From NCBI GenBank assembly GCA_951804985.1, contig OX638133.1, positions 32,079,963 through 32,143,962 of the forward strand: a stretch of DNA of 64,000 bases, written 5' to 3'. The notes beneath the pieces were generated by a model. It worked only from the letters and a program-made list of their open reading frames with translations. It was not told the DNA's origin and did no database searches. Position 1 is the stretch's first letter; every line of letters starts with the position of its first letter. A program made the translations under genes and the position numbers. Of the stretch, positions 24,152 through 36,083 are shown in pieces. This stretch comes from Dryomyza anilis. Its lineage: Eukaryota; Arthropoda; Insecta; Diptera; Dryomyzidae.

Positions 24152-24208
24152 ATGGAGAAAACCATAGAATTGAAGAATCTCTGTGGACTTTCAGCCAGCC
24201 TCCTGATT
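24152..24208 (+). CDS. Weak candidate for a short first coding exon
   Basis: ATG at 24152 opens 19 codons (MEKTIELKNLCGLSASLLI) that end directly at GTGAGTGT, a canonical fly donor. The preceding 350 bases (23800-24150) have the look of a 5' UTR (GTGAATTAGAGAGTGGAGTG), but they contain other ATGs and the start context GAAGATGG is mediocre. The last exon bases, ATT, are not the usual AG before a donor. The product is not recognised. A chance match is quite possible. Confidence 0.2.
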
Positions 24209-26428
24209 GTGAGTGTAACACAAATAAATATTTAATGCGTATTTGTTGCAGTGTATTTATTTAAGCTGCCGGCAAATGCTAACATCTTTTTAATATCCTG
24301 CGTAATGCGTGCCTATTTAAATGGATAGCCTGCAGCGAAAAATACGAAGTTATGCTGCATAGACTTTTGTATTACACTATTTGCTTTGGTTAAGCAGTTA
24401 TAGCCTACAGCTAATAATGCTTTTATGCGTAGCAATAATTGTTTTCTTATCCCAACCTTCAAACCAAATTATATTTACTTATTTTCTTTATGTTTTTGCT
24501 CGTATTTATTTTGGACAACTTAATTTGACAACCTCTAAAAATTCACTTTTTACATTCAACATTTTTAAGTTTAGTTTTTTTTTGTTTTGCAAAAAATACC
24601 TGCTAGTTTGTATTGACAGCAACATATGTTGCATATTTTAATCTGCAAACTTCAGTTGTTTTTTTTTTTTGTTGAAAGCAATAATAATAAATAATCATAA
24701 TTCTTGTGGTCAGTTTTCTTCCTGCTCTCAAGCGAGTTCTTTCGCAATTGCTGCGCCAACCAGTGAGCAACACACGTTCGTTAAGGAATCGCCATCTGTT
24801 AAGGAATCGAACAAGTGCAGCATCTGGCGAGGAGGGTCATGTTTTTATTTCTTATAGTTTTTGCTACTCTATCAAACAGACGAACCGCAGCCGTTGAATT
24901 GCGCAACGCATTTTTATCTCACTTAATTCTGATTTAAATCGGTACTGTTGCTAAAACAAATTTTATACTATTTATGCTGACTTTTCCTAATTTGTTCCCT
25001 TATTCAACTATTATATAGTATATAGTTATAATATATAGTTTAAATTTGAACTACTAATGAATTTTAGATAATGATTTTGTAGTCATGAATATTTCTTTAA
25101 TTCTACATTAAAATAATTTAAATAAATACAGAATGTAATAAAGAAAATGCATTTATAGTATTTTATTTACACATTTTAGAACATAAGGACCAAAATGCAA
25201 AAAACTAAACCATAAGTTCAATGAATAATTACATTATTGTTGATACCTTCGTATTCAATGTCCATTTTTGGAACTTCTTGAATGTCTTATCGTAAAAATA
25301 ATAAATTAATGCTATCTATTGTGAACTTTAACAATTGAAGCATTTTTTTTTATTTTTAATCTGAATTATTTATCGCATGGGTAACGTAACAGTATTTTTT
25401 TGTAACATAACAGTTCGAATTTTTTTGCATCTGTAGAACTAAAAAATATGTTTTCAGCGTAATTAAAATTTAATTTATTACTTTTATTCAAAATCTCTGA
25501 AATTATTAGTACAAGAAAACAGCAGACTTCCAAATAATGTAACGTAACAGTCCTTTTCGAAAAATATTCAATTCAATGTGTTTTCGGAGAAATTTAATTT
25601 GAAATATGCGTATGTATGTAACGTAAAAGTGTGCGTTCATATATGTCCATATATGGAAATGTATTTTTAATAGATATGTATAAAAATGTTGTATATAAAT
25701 GCATTAAATGTATAGTGTTCTTTTTCCATGTTGCTTTTGGACGTTGCTTTTAGACGTTAATCAAACAAATATATATATATATGATACATTATTATTTGTT
25801 TTTAATACATATGTATTTTGTTTTAATACAGTATGTTTTTGGTGTACACTACATCAATATTTAATGTGATAATAACTTATTATTTATATAGTAAACATTC
25901 AAATTTTGTTTTATACTAAAGTATATATTTTGTAAAATCTGTTGACCTCAAATTACATGAAAATAAAATAAAATAACTAAATCAAAATGTTCGAAAATAA
26001 ATAATGTTCATTAGGGTGTTTCAAAATGAGATCGAATTTATATTTTTCGAAGTGATACGTTCAGATAAGTTGAAATAGATACAGAAAATTGTCTTTTTCC
26101 AAAATCGATCGATGTTTAGAGTTCGTGCAATGGATCTTCATGGAAAAATTGAATATGTCCCTAAGTTTAGGAAGTAAATTTAGGAAGTAAATTTGTGTAT
26201 ATTTTGTGAAAAGTGCTAAAAAGATCAAAAATATAAATATAAATTATATATATATAATTATATATAAATATAATTCATGCATAATATTCTGATACTCACA
26301 AAACAAGTAATGTTTTTTTTTTCTTATTATATTCCAGAAACAATTATCGAAAAACGTGTGTAATGCTAAAATTGATTACTGATGGGTCGCGAGAGTTCAA
26401 AAGTTCTTATATTTACTTGGTAGTGGTC
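24209..26428. other. AT-rich, nothing firm
   Basis: A more complex patch is at 24710-24900 (GCGAGTTCTTTCGCAATTGCTGCGCC, with a direct GTTAAGGAATCG duplication at 24780/24798). GTAACGTAACAGT phrases repeat at about 25380-25630. A TA/AT run is near 25770. No gene recognised. Confidence 0.35.
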
Positions 26429-26625
26429 AACCATAGCATGATCACTGCCAACCATAATATGGTCACTGACAACCACACTATGGTCACTGACAACCATAGT
26501 ATGGTCACTCACAACCATAGCATGATCACTGACAACCATAGTATGGTCACTCACAACCATATTATTGTCACTGGCAACCATAGTATGGTCACTGACAACC
26601 ACAGTATGGCTGGTCACTGAGTACC
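26429..26625. repeat. 21-bp minisatellite of ACCATAGTATGGT palindromes
   Basis: About nine units of ACCATAGTATGGTCACTGACA. Each holds the palindrome ACCATAGTATGGT (variants CACTATGGT, ATATGGT), so both strands stay open (HNHSMVTDNHSMV, SDHTMVVSDHTMVV). More distant relatives continue to about 26780 (GGATCATATTATGG, CAATCATAGTATGATG). Confidence 0.9.
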
Positions 26626-26779
26626 ATGATATGGTTGTAGAAAATCGTATTATTGTCACTGAGGATCATATTATGGAACGCAATAATGTAACTGAGGATC
26701 ATATTAGACAAATTATATGATTTCCTACAACCATAACCCCCAATCATAGTATGATGCCCTTTAAATATGATTACCACAA

Positions 26780-28320
26780 CCATGTTGTTTCTCTGCGTGA
26801 ACCAAGCAATTACGTTTTTGGTGTGCAAGGGAACACTTTTTCCAATTGGTTGGATTTTTTCTTCTTTAATATGTTTGTAATTGAAGTAATGATCTTAAGA
26901 AATTTGGTGATTTGGGATATTGTGTTGAGGATAACGAATTTGAGGATAACGAATTTGAGAATTCAGTACGTTGTGCATTTTGAGCATATTTTGAAAATAT
27001 ACGATTAAATTAGAAATATTGGGATTTATAATATAAGTATTATAAATTTTAATAATATTGATGTAATTTTTGTTTTACGATTATAAAAAATATAAATTTT
27101 GTCAATCAAAAAAAAATTAAATGTTGAAAATTGCTATTAATCGTATCTACGCAGAGGCGTAGGTTTGTGGCACCCGGGTGTAGATTTTTTTTGAAATCCC
27201 ATACAATTTTTTTTTTAGTTAATTTACGGAATGTATTTGAAAAGTTCTAATATTATATATTTTATTAAAAATGTAGTATAATTTTATATAATGTTGTAAT
27301 TATGAATTGAAATTGAAACCGTATTAGTTTGGTTCCGTATCTAAGGTTCCAATAAATTAAAGAATTGTTTTCCAGTAGTAGTTTTGAGCGCCATTTGTGA
27401 TATCAAATTTATTGTAATCCAGAATTTCTTATTTCGAAGTTCGAAAACCAAATACATCAACAATTTTTTCTAATTATTTTTTTAATTCAAGTTGTATTTC
27501 TTGATAATCCTTTAAATTTCAACTCCTTTCATTATTTTATACTTTAATCACTTACAAATTCTATGCAAATTTGTTCAAAACTCTTGAAATATGTTGCAAA
27601 CTCCCAGCAGCAATTGCGTCCTTAATATCCTAACAAATACGCACATTACCAAACAGCATCCTTTAACAACCCTAAAATGCAACAATATTCATGTCTGAAT
27701 TTTCATGTCTTCTCAACAAACAAACTCTGAAAAGAAGAAAAAAAAACAAGTATCCAATACGTCGTTTAACCTCACTTTTCAAATGAAATACAATACAAAC
27801 TGAAAATAATCACATAAAAAGCTAAACAACCCTCGGTTATTTCTGTCCCCACCCCCACTCCTCGCCCACCGTCTATGTGGACACCAAGCGGAAAAGCGCA
27901 AAAAACCGCATGGTTTCAAAACAACCAGAAAAACAAACGCCCAACGTACTATAGCATCCAGTACCATTCTTGAATAGTACTTGTCCTGTTTTAACATGAT
28001 TTTGAGTTTTTGTGCGAAGATTTCCTAATTCCATTTGTTATGCGTATGTAACTCCACGCAAGTCCTTGTCGTTTGTTAGTTGCATCCTTTGCAGAGTATT
28101 TCCTGCAGGACATGAACTCGGTTTCCTATGCTACGCCTTTACAGGGTTGCAATACTTTTTACGGGGACTGGGAGTAAGGAGGCCATGTGCGTAAGTGCGT
28201 AATTTATAGGTTTAGGCGGGATATAGACTTGACACTCGTTGGAATTAATCTTGGATAGTTAATTTTTTGTTTTTTTTTTTGTAAAATAAATTCAATTAAA
28301 TTTCTTGTATGTTTTGAAGA
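26780..28320. other. AT-rich, no gene; small GC island
   Basis: GAGGATAACGAATTTGAG is directly duplicated near 26930. 27840-27960 is GC-richer (CCCCACCCCCACTCCTCGCCC) and 28020-28190 is mixed, but no exon or element is recognisable. Confidence 0.3.
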
Positions 28321-28339
28321 ATTTCCTTTGTTTTCAGAA

Positions 28340-29370
28340 TTATCTGCACAATAAAATTATAAATGAAAATTCTAATATTGTGAATTCTGCACTCAACTTT
28401 GAAAACAACATTTTGCCAATGCGAAAATTGGGGATTTATATCTAAACTGCAAATAATCTCAAATAAAATTGTAATACCTGAATTCAAGAATTTATTTTCT
28501 TTATATTAAATATTAAAATTTCTAATATTGTGAATTCTGCATTCCATTTTCAAAATAAATTTCGCCAAAGCGCAAATTGAGGATTGAAATATTTTATGAC
28601 AAAATGGGCACGGAGCGATAAATTCAAGATAAATTCAAGAATTTATCTTCTTTATATTAAATATAGAACTTTCTTGATTATCAATATATTAAATTTCTAA
28701 AAATATAACATATCGTCACTATCATGCCAAAGGGGCGAATGTGCAATTTTTGACATTTGCGTTTTTTTACATTTTTGAATGTAGTTTATCCTCAAGTATG
28801 CTGTGCCAAAATCGCGTGTCATTTTGTTGGATATTTTTAGCCACAAAAGACAAAACCAAAAGGGCGAATTTGAAAAATTGAAAATCTTGTCATGCCAAAA
28901 GGGCGAATTTTTTCGTTTTTTCGCCATAACTTATTATTGGAATAAGATAAAATAGTGGTGTAAAGGCATTTATTATTTGTATTCAAAGCACCTATCGTCG
29001 TGCATCATTATTTAAAAATATTTTGCCAAACATTAATTTGCAATTTCTTATTTGCAGGAAAAAATGTTAGGCAACATATTTTAAAATAATAATGCAGTTC
29101 GATAGGTGCTTTAAAAACAAACAATTAATACTTTTACACCACTATTTTATCTTGCACCAATAAAAAATTAAAGCAAAAAAACGAAGAAATTGGAAAAATT
29201 GAAAATCTTGTCATGCCAAAAGGGCGAATCTTTTCATTTTTGCTATAACTCTTTAATGGTACAAGATAAAGTAGTGATGTAGACGCATTTATTGTTTGTT
29301 TTGCATCATTAATTAAAAATATTTTGTCAAACATTAATTTGCCATTTGTTATTTGCAGGAAAAAATGTTT
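28340..29370. repeat. Repeat block with GCCAAAAGGGCGAAT units and an inverted arm
   Basis: TCTAATATTGTGAATTCTGCA recurs at about 28369 and 28520. CATGCCAAAAGGGCGAAT occurs at about 28722 (variant), 28891 and 29212. The segment 28935-29065 (AAGATAAAATAGTGGTGTAAAGGC...GCACCTATCG) is present inverted at 29098-29157 and again directly at 29263-29370. It runs straight into the 182-bp satellite, so it may be the source element of that array. Confidence 0.6.
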
Positions 29371-31105
29371 GAATTGTGACCTTGGTAAAACGCTCGGTTT
29401 AGGAGTTACAGAGTTGTGAAGGATACAGATATTTCACCTAAGAATCCTAGATATTCAGTGAATCGAATGGCATCACTACATTTTTTAAAAATCCCAGTAT
29501 TTTTTTATGAAGTAAAAACCAATCCCAGTATTTCCCATATATTAAAATTTTGAATTGTGACCTTGGTAAAACGCTCGGTTTATGAGCTACAGAGTTGTCA
29601 GGGATACAGATATTTTACCTAAGAATCCCAGATATTCAGTGAATCGAATGGCATCACTACATTTTTTTTTTAAATCCCAGTATTTTTTTATGAAGTCAAA
29701 ACCAATCCCAGTATTTCCCATTTATCAAAATTTTGAATTGTGACCTTGGTAAAACGCTCGGTTTAGGAGCTACAGTGTTGTCAGGGATACATAAAGTTTC
29801 ACCTAAGAATCCCAGATATTCAGTGAATCGAATGGCATCACTAGATTTTTTTAAATCCCAGTATTTTTTTATTAAGAAAAAACCAATCCCATTATTTCCC
29901 ATTTATCAAAATTTTGATAAATGGGATACAGAAATTTTACATAAGAATCTCAGATATTCAGTGAATGGAATGGCATCACTATTTTTTTTGAAATTTCAGT
30001 ATTTTTGTGAAGAAAAGCTCAATCCCAGTATTTCCCATTTATCAAAATTTTCAATTGTGACCTTGGTAAAACGCTCGTTTTAGGAGCTACAGAGTTGTCA
30101 GGGATACAGATATTTCACCTAAGAATCCCAGATATTCAGTGAATTGAATGGCATCAATAGATTTTTTTTAAATCCCAGTATTTTTTTATTAAGAAAAAAC
30201 CAATCCCATTATTTCCCATTTATCAAAATTTTGATAAATGGGATACAGAAATTTTACATAAGAATCTCAGATATTCAGTGAATGGAATGGCATCACTACA
30301 TTTTTTTTAAATCCCAGTATTTTTTATGAAGTAAAATCCAATCCCAGTATTTCCCATTTATCAAAATTTTGAATTGTGACCTTGGTAAAACGCTCGGTTT
30401 AGGAGCTACAGAGTTGTCAGGGATACAGATATTTCACCTAAGAATCCCAGATATTCAGTGAATTGAATGGCATCACTAGATTTTTTTTAAATCCCAGTAT
30501 TTTTTTATTAAGAAAAAACCAATCCCATTATTTCCCATTTATCAAAATTTTGATAAATGGGATACAGAAATTTTACATAAGAATCTCAGATATTCAGTGA
30601 ATGGAATGGCATCACTATTTTTTTTGAAATTTCAGTATTTTTGTAAAGAAAAAACCAATCCCAGTATTTCCCATTTATCAAAATTTTCAATTGTGACCTT
30701 GGTAAAACGCTCGTTTTAGGAGCTACAGAGTTGTCAGGGATACAGAAATTTCACCTAAGAATCCCAGATATTCAGTGAATTGAATGGCATCACTAGATTT
30801 TTTTTAAATCCCAGTATTTTTTTATTAAGAAAAAACCAATCCCATTATTTCCCATTTATCAAAATTTTGATAAATGAGATACAGAAATTTTACATAAGAA
30901 TCTCAGATATTCAGTGAATGGAATGGCATCACTATTTTTTTTTGAAATTTCAGTATTTTTGTAAAGAAAAAACCAATCCCAGTATTTCCCATTTATCAAA
31001 ATTTTCAATTGTGACCTTGGTAAAACGCTCGGTTTAGGAGCTACAGAGTTGCCAGGGATACAGTAATTTCACCTAAGAATCCCAGTGAATCGAATGGCAT
31101 CATTT
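29371..31105 (+). repeat. 182-bp satellite that switches to a 318-bp dimeric higher-order repeat
   Basis: Monomers beginning (G/C)AATTGTGACCTTGGTAAAACGC start at 29371, 29552, 29735, 30052, 30371, 30688 and 31006. Spacings are 181, 183, 317, 319, 317 and 318. The first two are single monomers. The next four are dimers of a full monomer (A, about 181) and a shorter one (B, about 136) lacking the GTGACCTTGG...GTTGTCA part. Each A/B junction is a 30-bp palindrome centred on ATCAAAATTTTGAT (29897-29926, 30214-30243, 30533-30562; one mismatch at 30850-30879). Confidence 0.95.
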
Positions 31106-32670
31106 ACCTAAAAAAAATTTGCCCATATATTTTTATAATTTTGTGCGGAATTCTCCCAATATTATAATTAGTCTTGTTTTTTGAAAAAATCGTTGTGTAA
31201 AGGACTGTATTTTTTTAAATCTAAAAAGTTGCTGAGAAAAGCATTAAATTTAGATTTTCCTAAAAACTTTACGTCATAGGAAAAAACTGAGTATGTTGTC
31301 AAAATTAGCAGCCATAAATTAATTAGAATGGACTAATGAGATGACCTATATTCTATATTGTGATATTTGTAATCTTACTGCTGGTTTGAAAATCGAACAT
31401 TTTTTTGTTTCTTCTACGGTTTCGATTTTTAATTTCATAACGAAACAGATTCGGAATACCGTACAAAATTATTATTCTTATTTTGTTTTTACCTAAAAAT
31501 ATATAATTTATTTACATATTTTTTTCACATTTTTAAAAAATAATGCATACAAAATACTTTGCTTAAAAGCACTTCTATGACATTTCCGAGTTGTTTTGAA
31601 CTCTTTTACCTCCAAGTAATGAAACTGGTACACCACACATCCCCCAAATACTGTAAATATTCATGTGAAAGTGTCATAAAAACGTCGCACCTCTAGAGCG
31701 TTTGGACTCATTTTAATATTCAAAATCGACAATAAATATGTCTGCATCCACGTCACCCTCAAGAGCAAATACTGTACGTAACACAAAAACACTCAAGCAC
31801 CCACACCATCCAGGGAGTATTCAGAAAACTTCATCATATATATTTTTTTTGTTGTATAAAAGGACTAAAAAACAGCGAAGGCGCAATTTCATTTGCCCGC
31901 GTATAAATGGAATTCAAAGCCAAATGAAAATTTATTTAATGTTCTGCATACGAAAGCGATTAAAACGCGCTCCAAGCAGAATCGTAGACCCACACACATC
32001 AGGCAGGATAGGACAGGACGACAGTCATTCAGTCACAAGCCAGTCCACAAGTAATGTCCCTCAAATGAGTCCAACGTCAACCTTAACCTCAAACTCGATC
32101 TATTTTGCATTGGGGATGATTTTAAATGAATTCGTCGTAGTCAAAGGTAATAATAGAAATAACAAAAACAACAAAAACAACTCGAATAATAACAACGCAA
32201 TTTGCTAATATTGATGCAAACCACGTGGTTACATTTGAGAGCGCCGTGAGTTCGCAGCAAGAGCAAAACAGCGCAACGCGCATAGTATGAGAGAGAGCAA
32301 GCTTTAAACACCGGAAGCATGCGGCGCCATTAAACCGGCAAACAAATTGTTGTTATTGTTGTTGCCAATATTGTTATTGTTTTTGCTGTTGTCGATGTTG
32401 TTGCTGCAAATTCTCCCTTTTTGGCTTGCATACTTTTTGGCGCGCAAGGGTTCTTGGAGTTGTCGTTGCGGTTGTTTGCTGTACGGATTTTGGCACAAGT
32501 GAATGAATGAAGTGCAGGATGTGCGTCAATGTTGTTGCTGGTTTTGTTATTGTTGCGGTGAGTAGTTTGGCAAATGTTGCCAAGCGAAAGTGCTGCTGAT
32601 GAAGTGACAACATGTTGAGAAAGCAGAAATGTTATTTGGCATTTTGTCTTTAAAGCAAATAGACAACAAT
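31106..32670. promoter_or_regulatory. Mixed non-coding island, opa-like and GAGA-type sequence
   Basis: 31740-32640 is clearly less AT-rich than its flanks. It contains AACAAAAACAACAAAAACAA, GAGAGAGAGC (32290-32299), GCGGCGCC (near 32321) and a TTGTTGTTATTGTTG run (32348 onward). Such composition is common in fly enhancers and promoters. No specific factor site can be assigned. Open frames on both strands are low-complexity. Confidence 0.3.
31738..32208 (+). CDS. Doubtful 156-codon open frame, probably non-coding
   Basis: An ATG-started frame of 156 codons with basic, S/T-rich stretches (KRTKKQRRR, SQSTSNVPQMSPTSTLTS) and an N-rich C-terminal end (NNKNNKNNSNNNN). No domain is recognisable and the tail comes from an AAC-type simple repeat. 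It is long for an AT-rich background, and the region is relatively complex, but the codon pattern is not convincing. I treat it as an open stretch within a regulatory-type island. Confidence 0.12.
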   Translation: MSASTSPSRANTVRNTKTLKHPHHPGSIQKTSSYIFFLLYKRTKKQRRRNFICPRINGIQSQMKIYLMFCIRKRLKRAPSRIVDPHTSGRIGQDDSHSVTSQSTSNVPQMSPTSTLTSNSIYFALGMILNEFVVVKGNNRNNKNNKNNSNNNNAIC

Positions 32671-32673
32671 TTA

Positions 32674-33850
32674 AATTTTAATTGCAACATTTTTTAGGAA
32701 CATTTTTTAGCAACAATTTTAGCAATATTTTGTTAAAAACATTTTGTTAGCAACAAGTTGTTAGCAACATTTGTTAGCAACATTTTGTTAGCAACATTTT
32801 GTTAATAATGCTATGACATAACTTTTTTAAAAAAATGTTAACAACATATTTTACCAAAAATTTTAATATTTTGTTAACAATATTTTGTTAGCAACATTTT
32901 GCTAACATTGCTAACAACATTTATAGCAACATTTTCAACAATATTTTTAGCAAGATTTTCTTAGAAAAATTGTGTTAACAACATTATGTCAGCAACATTG
33001 TGTTAGTAACATGTTGTTAGCAACATTTTGAACGACATATTTTTTGAACATTTTTAAACAACATTTGGTTAGCAACATGTTGTTAGCAACATTTTGTTAG
33101 CAACATGTTGTTAGCAACATTTTGTTAGCAACATGTTGTTAACAACATTTTGTTAGCAACATGTTGTTAGCAACTTTTTGTTAGCAACATGTAAGCAACA
33201 TTTTGTTAGCAACATGGTGTAAGCAACATGTTGGTTTCAACATTTTTAATCAACAACAGCAAAAATCTGTTAGCAACATTATGTAAGCAACATTTTGTTA
33301 GCAACATTTTGAACTACATATTTTTAGCAACATGTTGTTAGCAACAATTTGTTAGCAACATGTTGTTAACAACATTTTGTTAGCAACATTTTGTTAGCAA
33401 CATATTGTTATCAACATTTTGTTAGCAACATGTTCTAAGCAACATGTTGGTTTCAACATTTTTAAACAACAGCAACAATCTGTTAGCAACATTATGTAAG
33501 CAACATTTTGTTCGCAACATTTTGAACGACATATTTTTTCAACATTTTTGCGACATGTGTTAGCAACATGTTGTTAGCAACATTTTTTTAGCAACATTTT
33601 GTTAGCAACATTTTTTTTGCAACATGTTGTAAGCAACATTTTGTTAGCAATATATTGTTAGCAACATATTGTTAGCTAAATTTTGTTAACATTTTGTACG
33701 ACATATTTTAGCAACATTTATAAGCAGCATTTTGGTAACAACATTTTCTTTGCAACATTTTTTTGGAAGCATTTTTAAGTACATTACTTATTAAGTAAGA
33801 TTTTGTTATACACAGTTTTTGCAACATTTTGTTAGCAACATTTATATTAT
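32674..33850. repeat. 1.2-kb AGCAACATTTTGTT minisatellite
   Basis: About 80 irregular units of (T)TAGCAACATTTTGTT and TAGCAACATGTTGTT, roughly 14 bp, with indels and longer composite units containing GAACGACATATTTTT and AAGCAACATGTTGGTTTCAACATTTTTAA (33220 and 33440). AACATGTT palindromes are frequent. Confidence 0.9.
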
Positions 33851-35477
33851 CATTTTCTAGCTACATTTTCTTATTTAAATTTCATTTCATTTGCATTATT
33901 TCATTATCAATATTTTTAAAAACATTTCATACATACTAACACACGTAACAACTTAATGAACTAAATGCTAATTACATTTCGTTGATCCGGATTTGCTGCG
34001 CAAAAGGGTTGTGATCGCTTTTACAATTCCACAATCAAAACCAACATCTACCCCCCACATTACACTCACAACACGACACACAATTCGCTTATCTTGTTTT
34101 TTCATGTGTAGCAGCATAATTCTATTCGTTCGTTTCTCCCCTTCGTCATGCATAGAACCCATAAAATAGCCTGCAACATATAAATTATGATCATCGTAAA
34201 TTTTTAAACTGCATGTTTAAAAACCACCCTTTAAATGAGTAACAATTTTAAGTGAATAACCACTAATGGTTTTAAGCATTTTGAGTATTTGGTATTTGTT
34301 AAAAATGTAGGCACTTTTAAATAATTGGTATTTTGTATGTATTTTGTATTTGTATACAATGTTTCTTAACTCTGATCATTTATTTAAATTTTATAGGATA
34401 ACCATCTGCTAATGAAACAAAATGTATTTGGTACAAAAATATATTTGGTACTTTAAAGAATTTGGTACTCAAATACAATTAGTGATACCATAAAATAATA
34501 TAAACAATTTTAGATGTTATTTTAAATATCAACAAATACTACCAAATATTTAAAAAATACTAAATAATATTAAATATGTATTTTGAAATTTATAAGAAAT
34601 TGTATATACATTTTTTAAAATAATATATGACTAAATTAATATTGAATATAGAAACAAACTATGTACTATTTTTCTATAATTAATTATTTTCATTTTGTTA
34701 TCAAATTGAAAGTGTGTATTTAATAATCGAAATATAGAGAACTAATATAAATTGGTAATCATTATTTACACATCCCAATCAGAGCGGGCTGCTCGCACTT
34801 CTATGGCAGCTTTAAAGCTACTGTAGCGCCGCTGTGCAGCCAGTCGACAGCTCGTAAAAAGTGCAACGCCACACATTTGCTAAGCACTCTCTGCTTCACA
34901 AGTAGCTCCGAACAAACGGTGACTAGACCCAACGTAGACGACACACGTGGTTCAATTGCCGTGTGCTTAGGGGTGAATTTCGTTCTTCTCCTCTGCAGCC
35001 ACGATGAATGCTGAGTGAATTAAAACTCGCGCTCACAGTCTAAACAACGGGTGGAACACAACAACCTTCACGTATACAAATGCACAGACAGACGACGCAC
35101 ACACACACGCGCGGAGAGACAAGGTTTCTTTTATGGGTATAATGACACTTGCGGATATGCCCGGAACTGTGGGACAAAGTTCTAAATTACTTTTAATATT
35201 CTTTGATTTAATTTGTATTATTATTACTCTTGCAAAATAATTTTTACCAAACAGATAGTATTTTTCCCAGATACTATTCTTTTCCGAATTATTATTCACA
35301 AAGACAATTTCACGCAGAAACCATTTTTTACCATTTACCATTCTTTACACTCAGATAATTTTAACAGATAATTTGTTAAACAGACTCATGTTAATTCTAC
35401 ATGATACTTTTAACTATGGAAAACAACCGCAATTCTAAAAATTAAACAGATATACATGTTAACCTTACATTTTTAAC
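33851..35477. other. AT-rich flank with one GC-richer island (34780-35130)
   Basis: 34780-35130 holds AGAGCGGGCTGCTCGC, GCTACTGTAGCGCCGCTGTGC, CAGTCGACAGCTCG and ACACACACGCGCGGAGAGAC. It stands out from the AT background and may be an upstream promoter or conserved non-coding element of the 38105 gene. No coding frame with a domain. The rest is TTTGGTA/AAATAC-rich. Confidence 0.3.
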
Positions 35478-35766
35478 TGGTTAGTGCGTTGGACTGCGAG
35501 CCGAAAGGTCCCCGGTTCAAGTCTGGACTGGGGCTAACAACATCTTTTCATAGAAACATTTTTCTATAACGCGCTACCTCTCGGCAGTAAATGGCACACC
35601 TACGAGAGTAAAACATAGTCTATGAAAAGCTCTCACCCACCGTTCGGATTAAGCAATAAACTGTAGGTCCCACCACTTTGAGTACAAATATAGCACGCAC
35701 AGCTCAAAATGGTGAGAGAGCTCGGTCTAAGTTCTTATAGGACTGTAGTGCCAAACTATTATTATA
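35478..35766 (+). mobile_element. tRNA-derived SINE (copy 1, 5'-truncated)
   Basis: Starts inside the tRNA-like head at TGGTTAGTGCGTTGG, has box B GGTTCAAGTCT, then the shared body (CTGGGGCTAACAACATC, CGCTACCTCTCG, AATAAACTGTAGGTCCCACC, AAAATGGTGAGAGAGCTCGG) and ends CCAAACTATTATTATAAC. The most diverged of the three copies. Confidence 0.85.
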
Positions 35767-36083
35767 ACAAAAATCACTTAACAGGTGCAATCTGTTTGAA
35801 AAAAAAACAACATGAAATCTATTTAATTTCGTTTTAAATTTACATGATTTTTTTCCCTGAGTGTACCGAATAATTCTCACACAGACTTTTATTACCCCGA
35901 GATAATTTTTAGCTTTCAATTTGAACGAAATTGTTTCACAGTCCGAGACAACAGTCCTGACATCTTTCCGAAATATTTCGGGCATATTTCCCACAAACAC
36001 ACAGATAAATGGAAGTTTGTGGAAAGCGTAGTGCATATTATCAGTACATAGAAAGCTTTTCGTTACTTAAAATCAATTCTTAC
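35767..36083. other. AT-rich; satellite scrap
   Basis: Contains CCGAGATAATTTT and ACAGTCCGAGACAACAG, relatives of the 16.7-18.9 kb satellite. No gene. Confidence 0.35.

Noticed and set aside
26363..26659. HNHSMVTDNHSMV and SDHTMVVSDHTMVV frames
   Set aside because: Both strands of the same palindromic 21-bp repeat; no coding context.
29340..29370. Splice acceptor TTATTTGCAG
   Set aside because: Part of a repeat present in several copies, followed by GAAAAAATG with no exon or donor.
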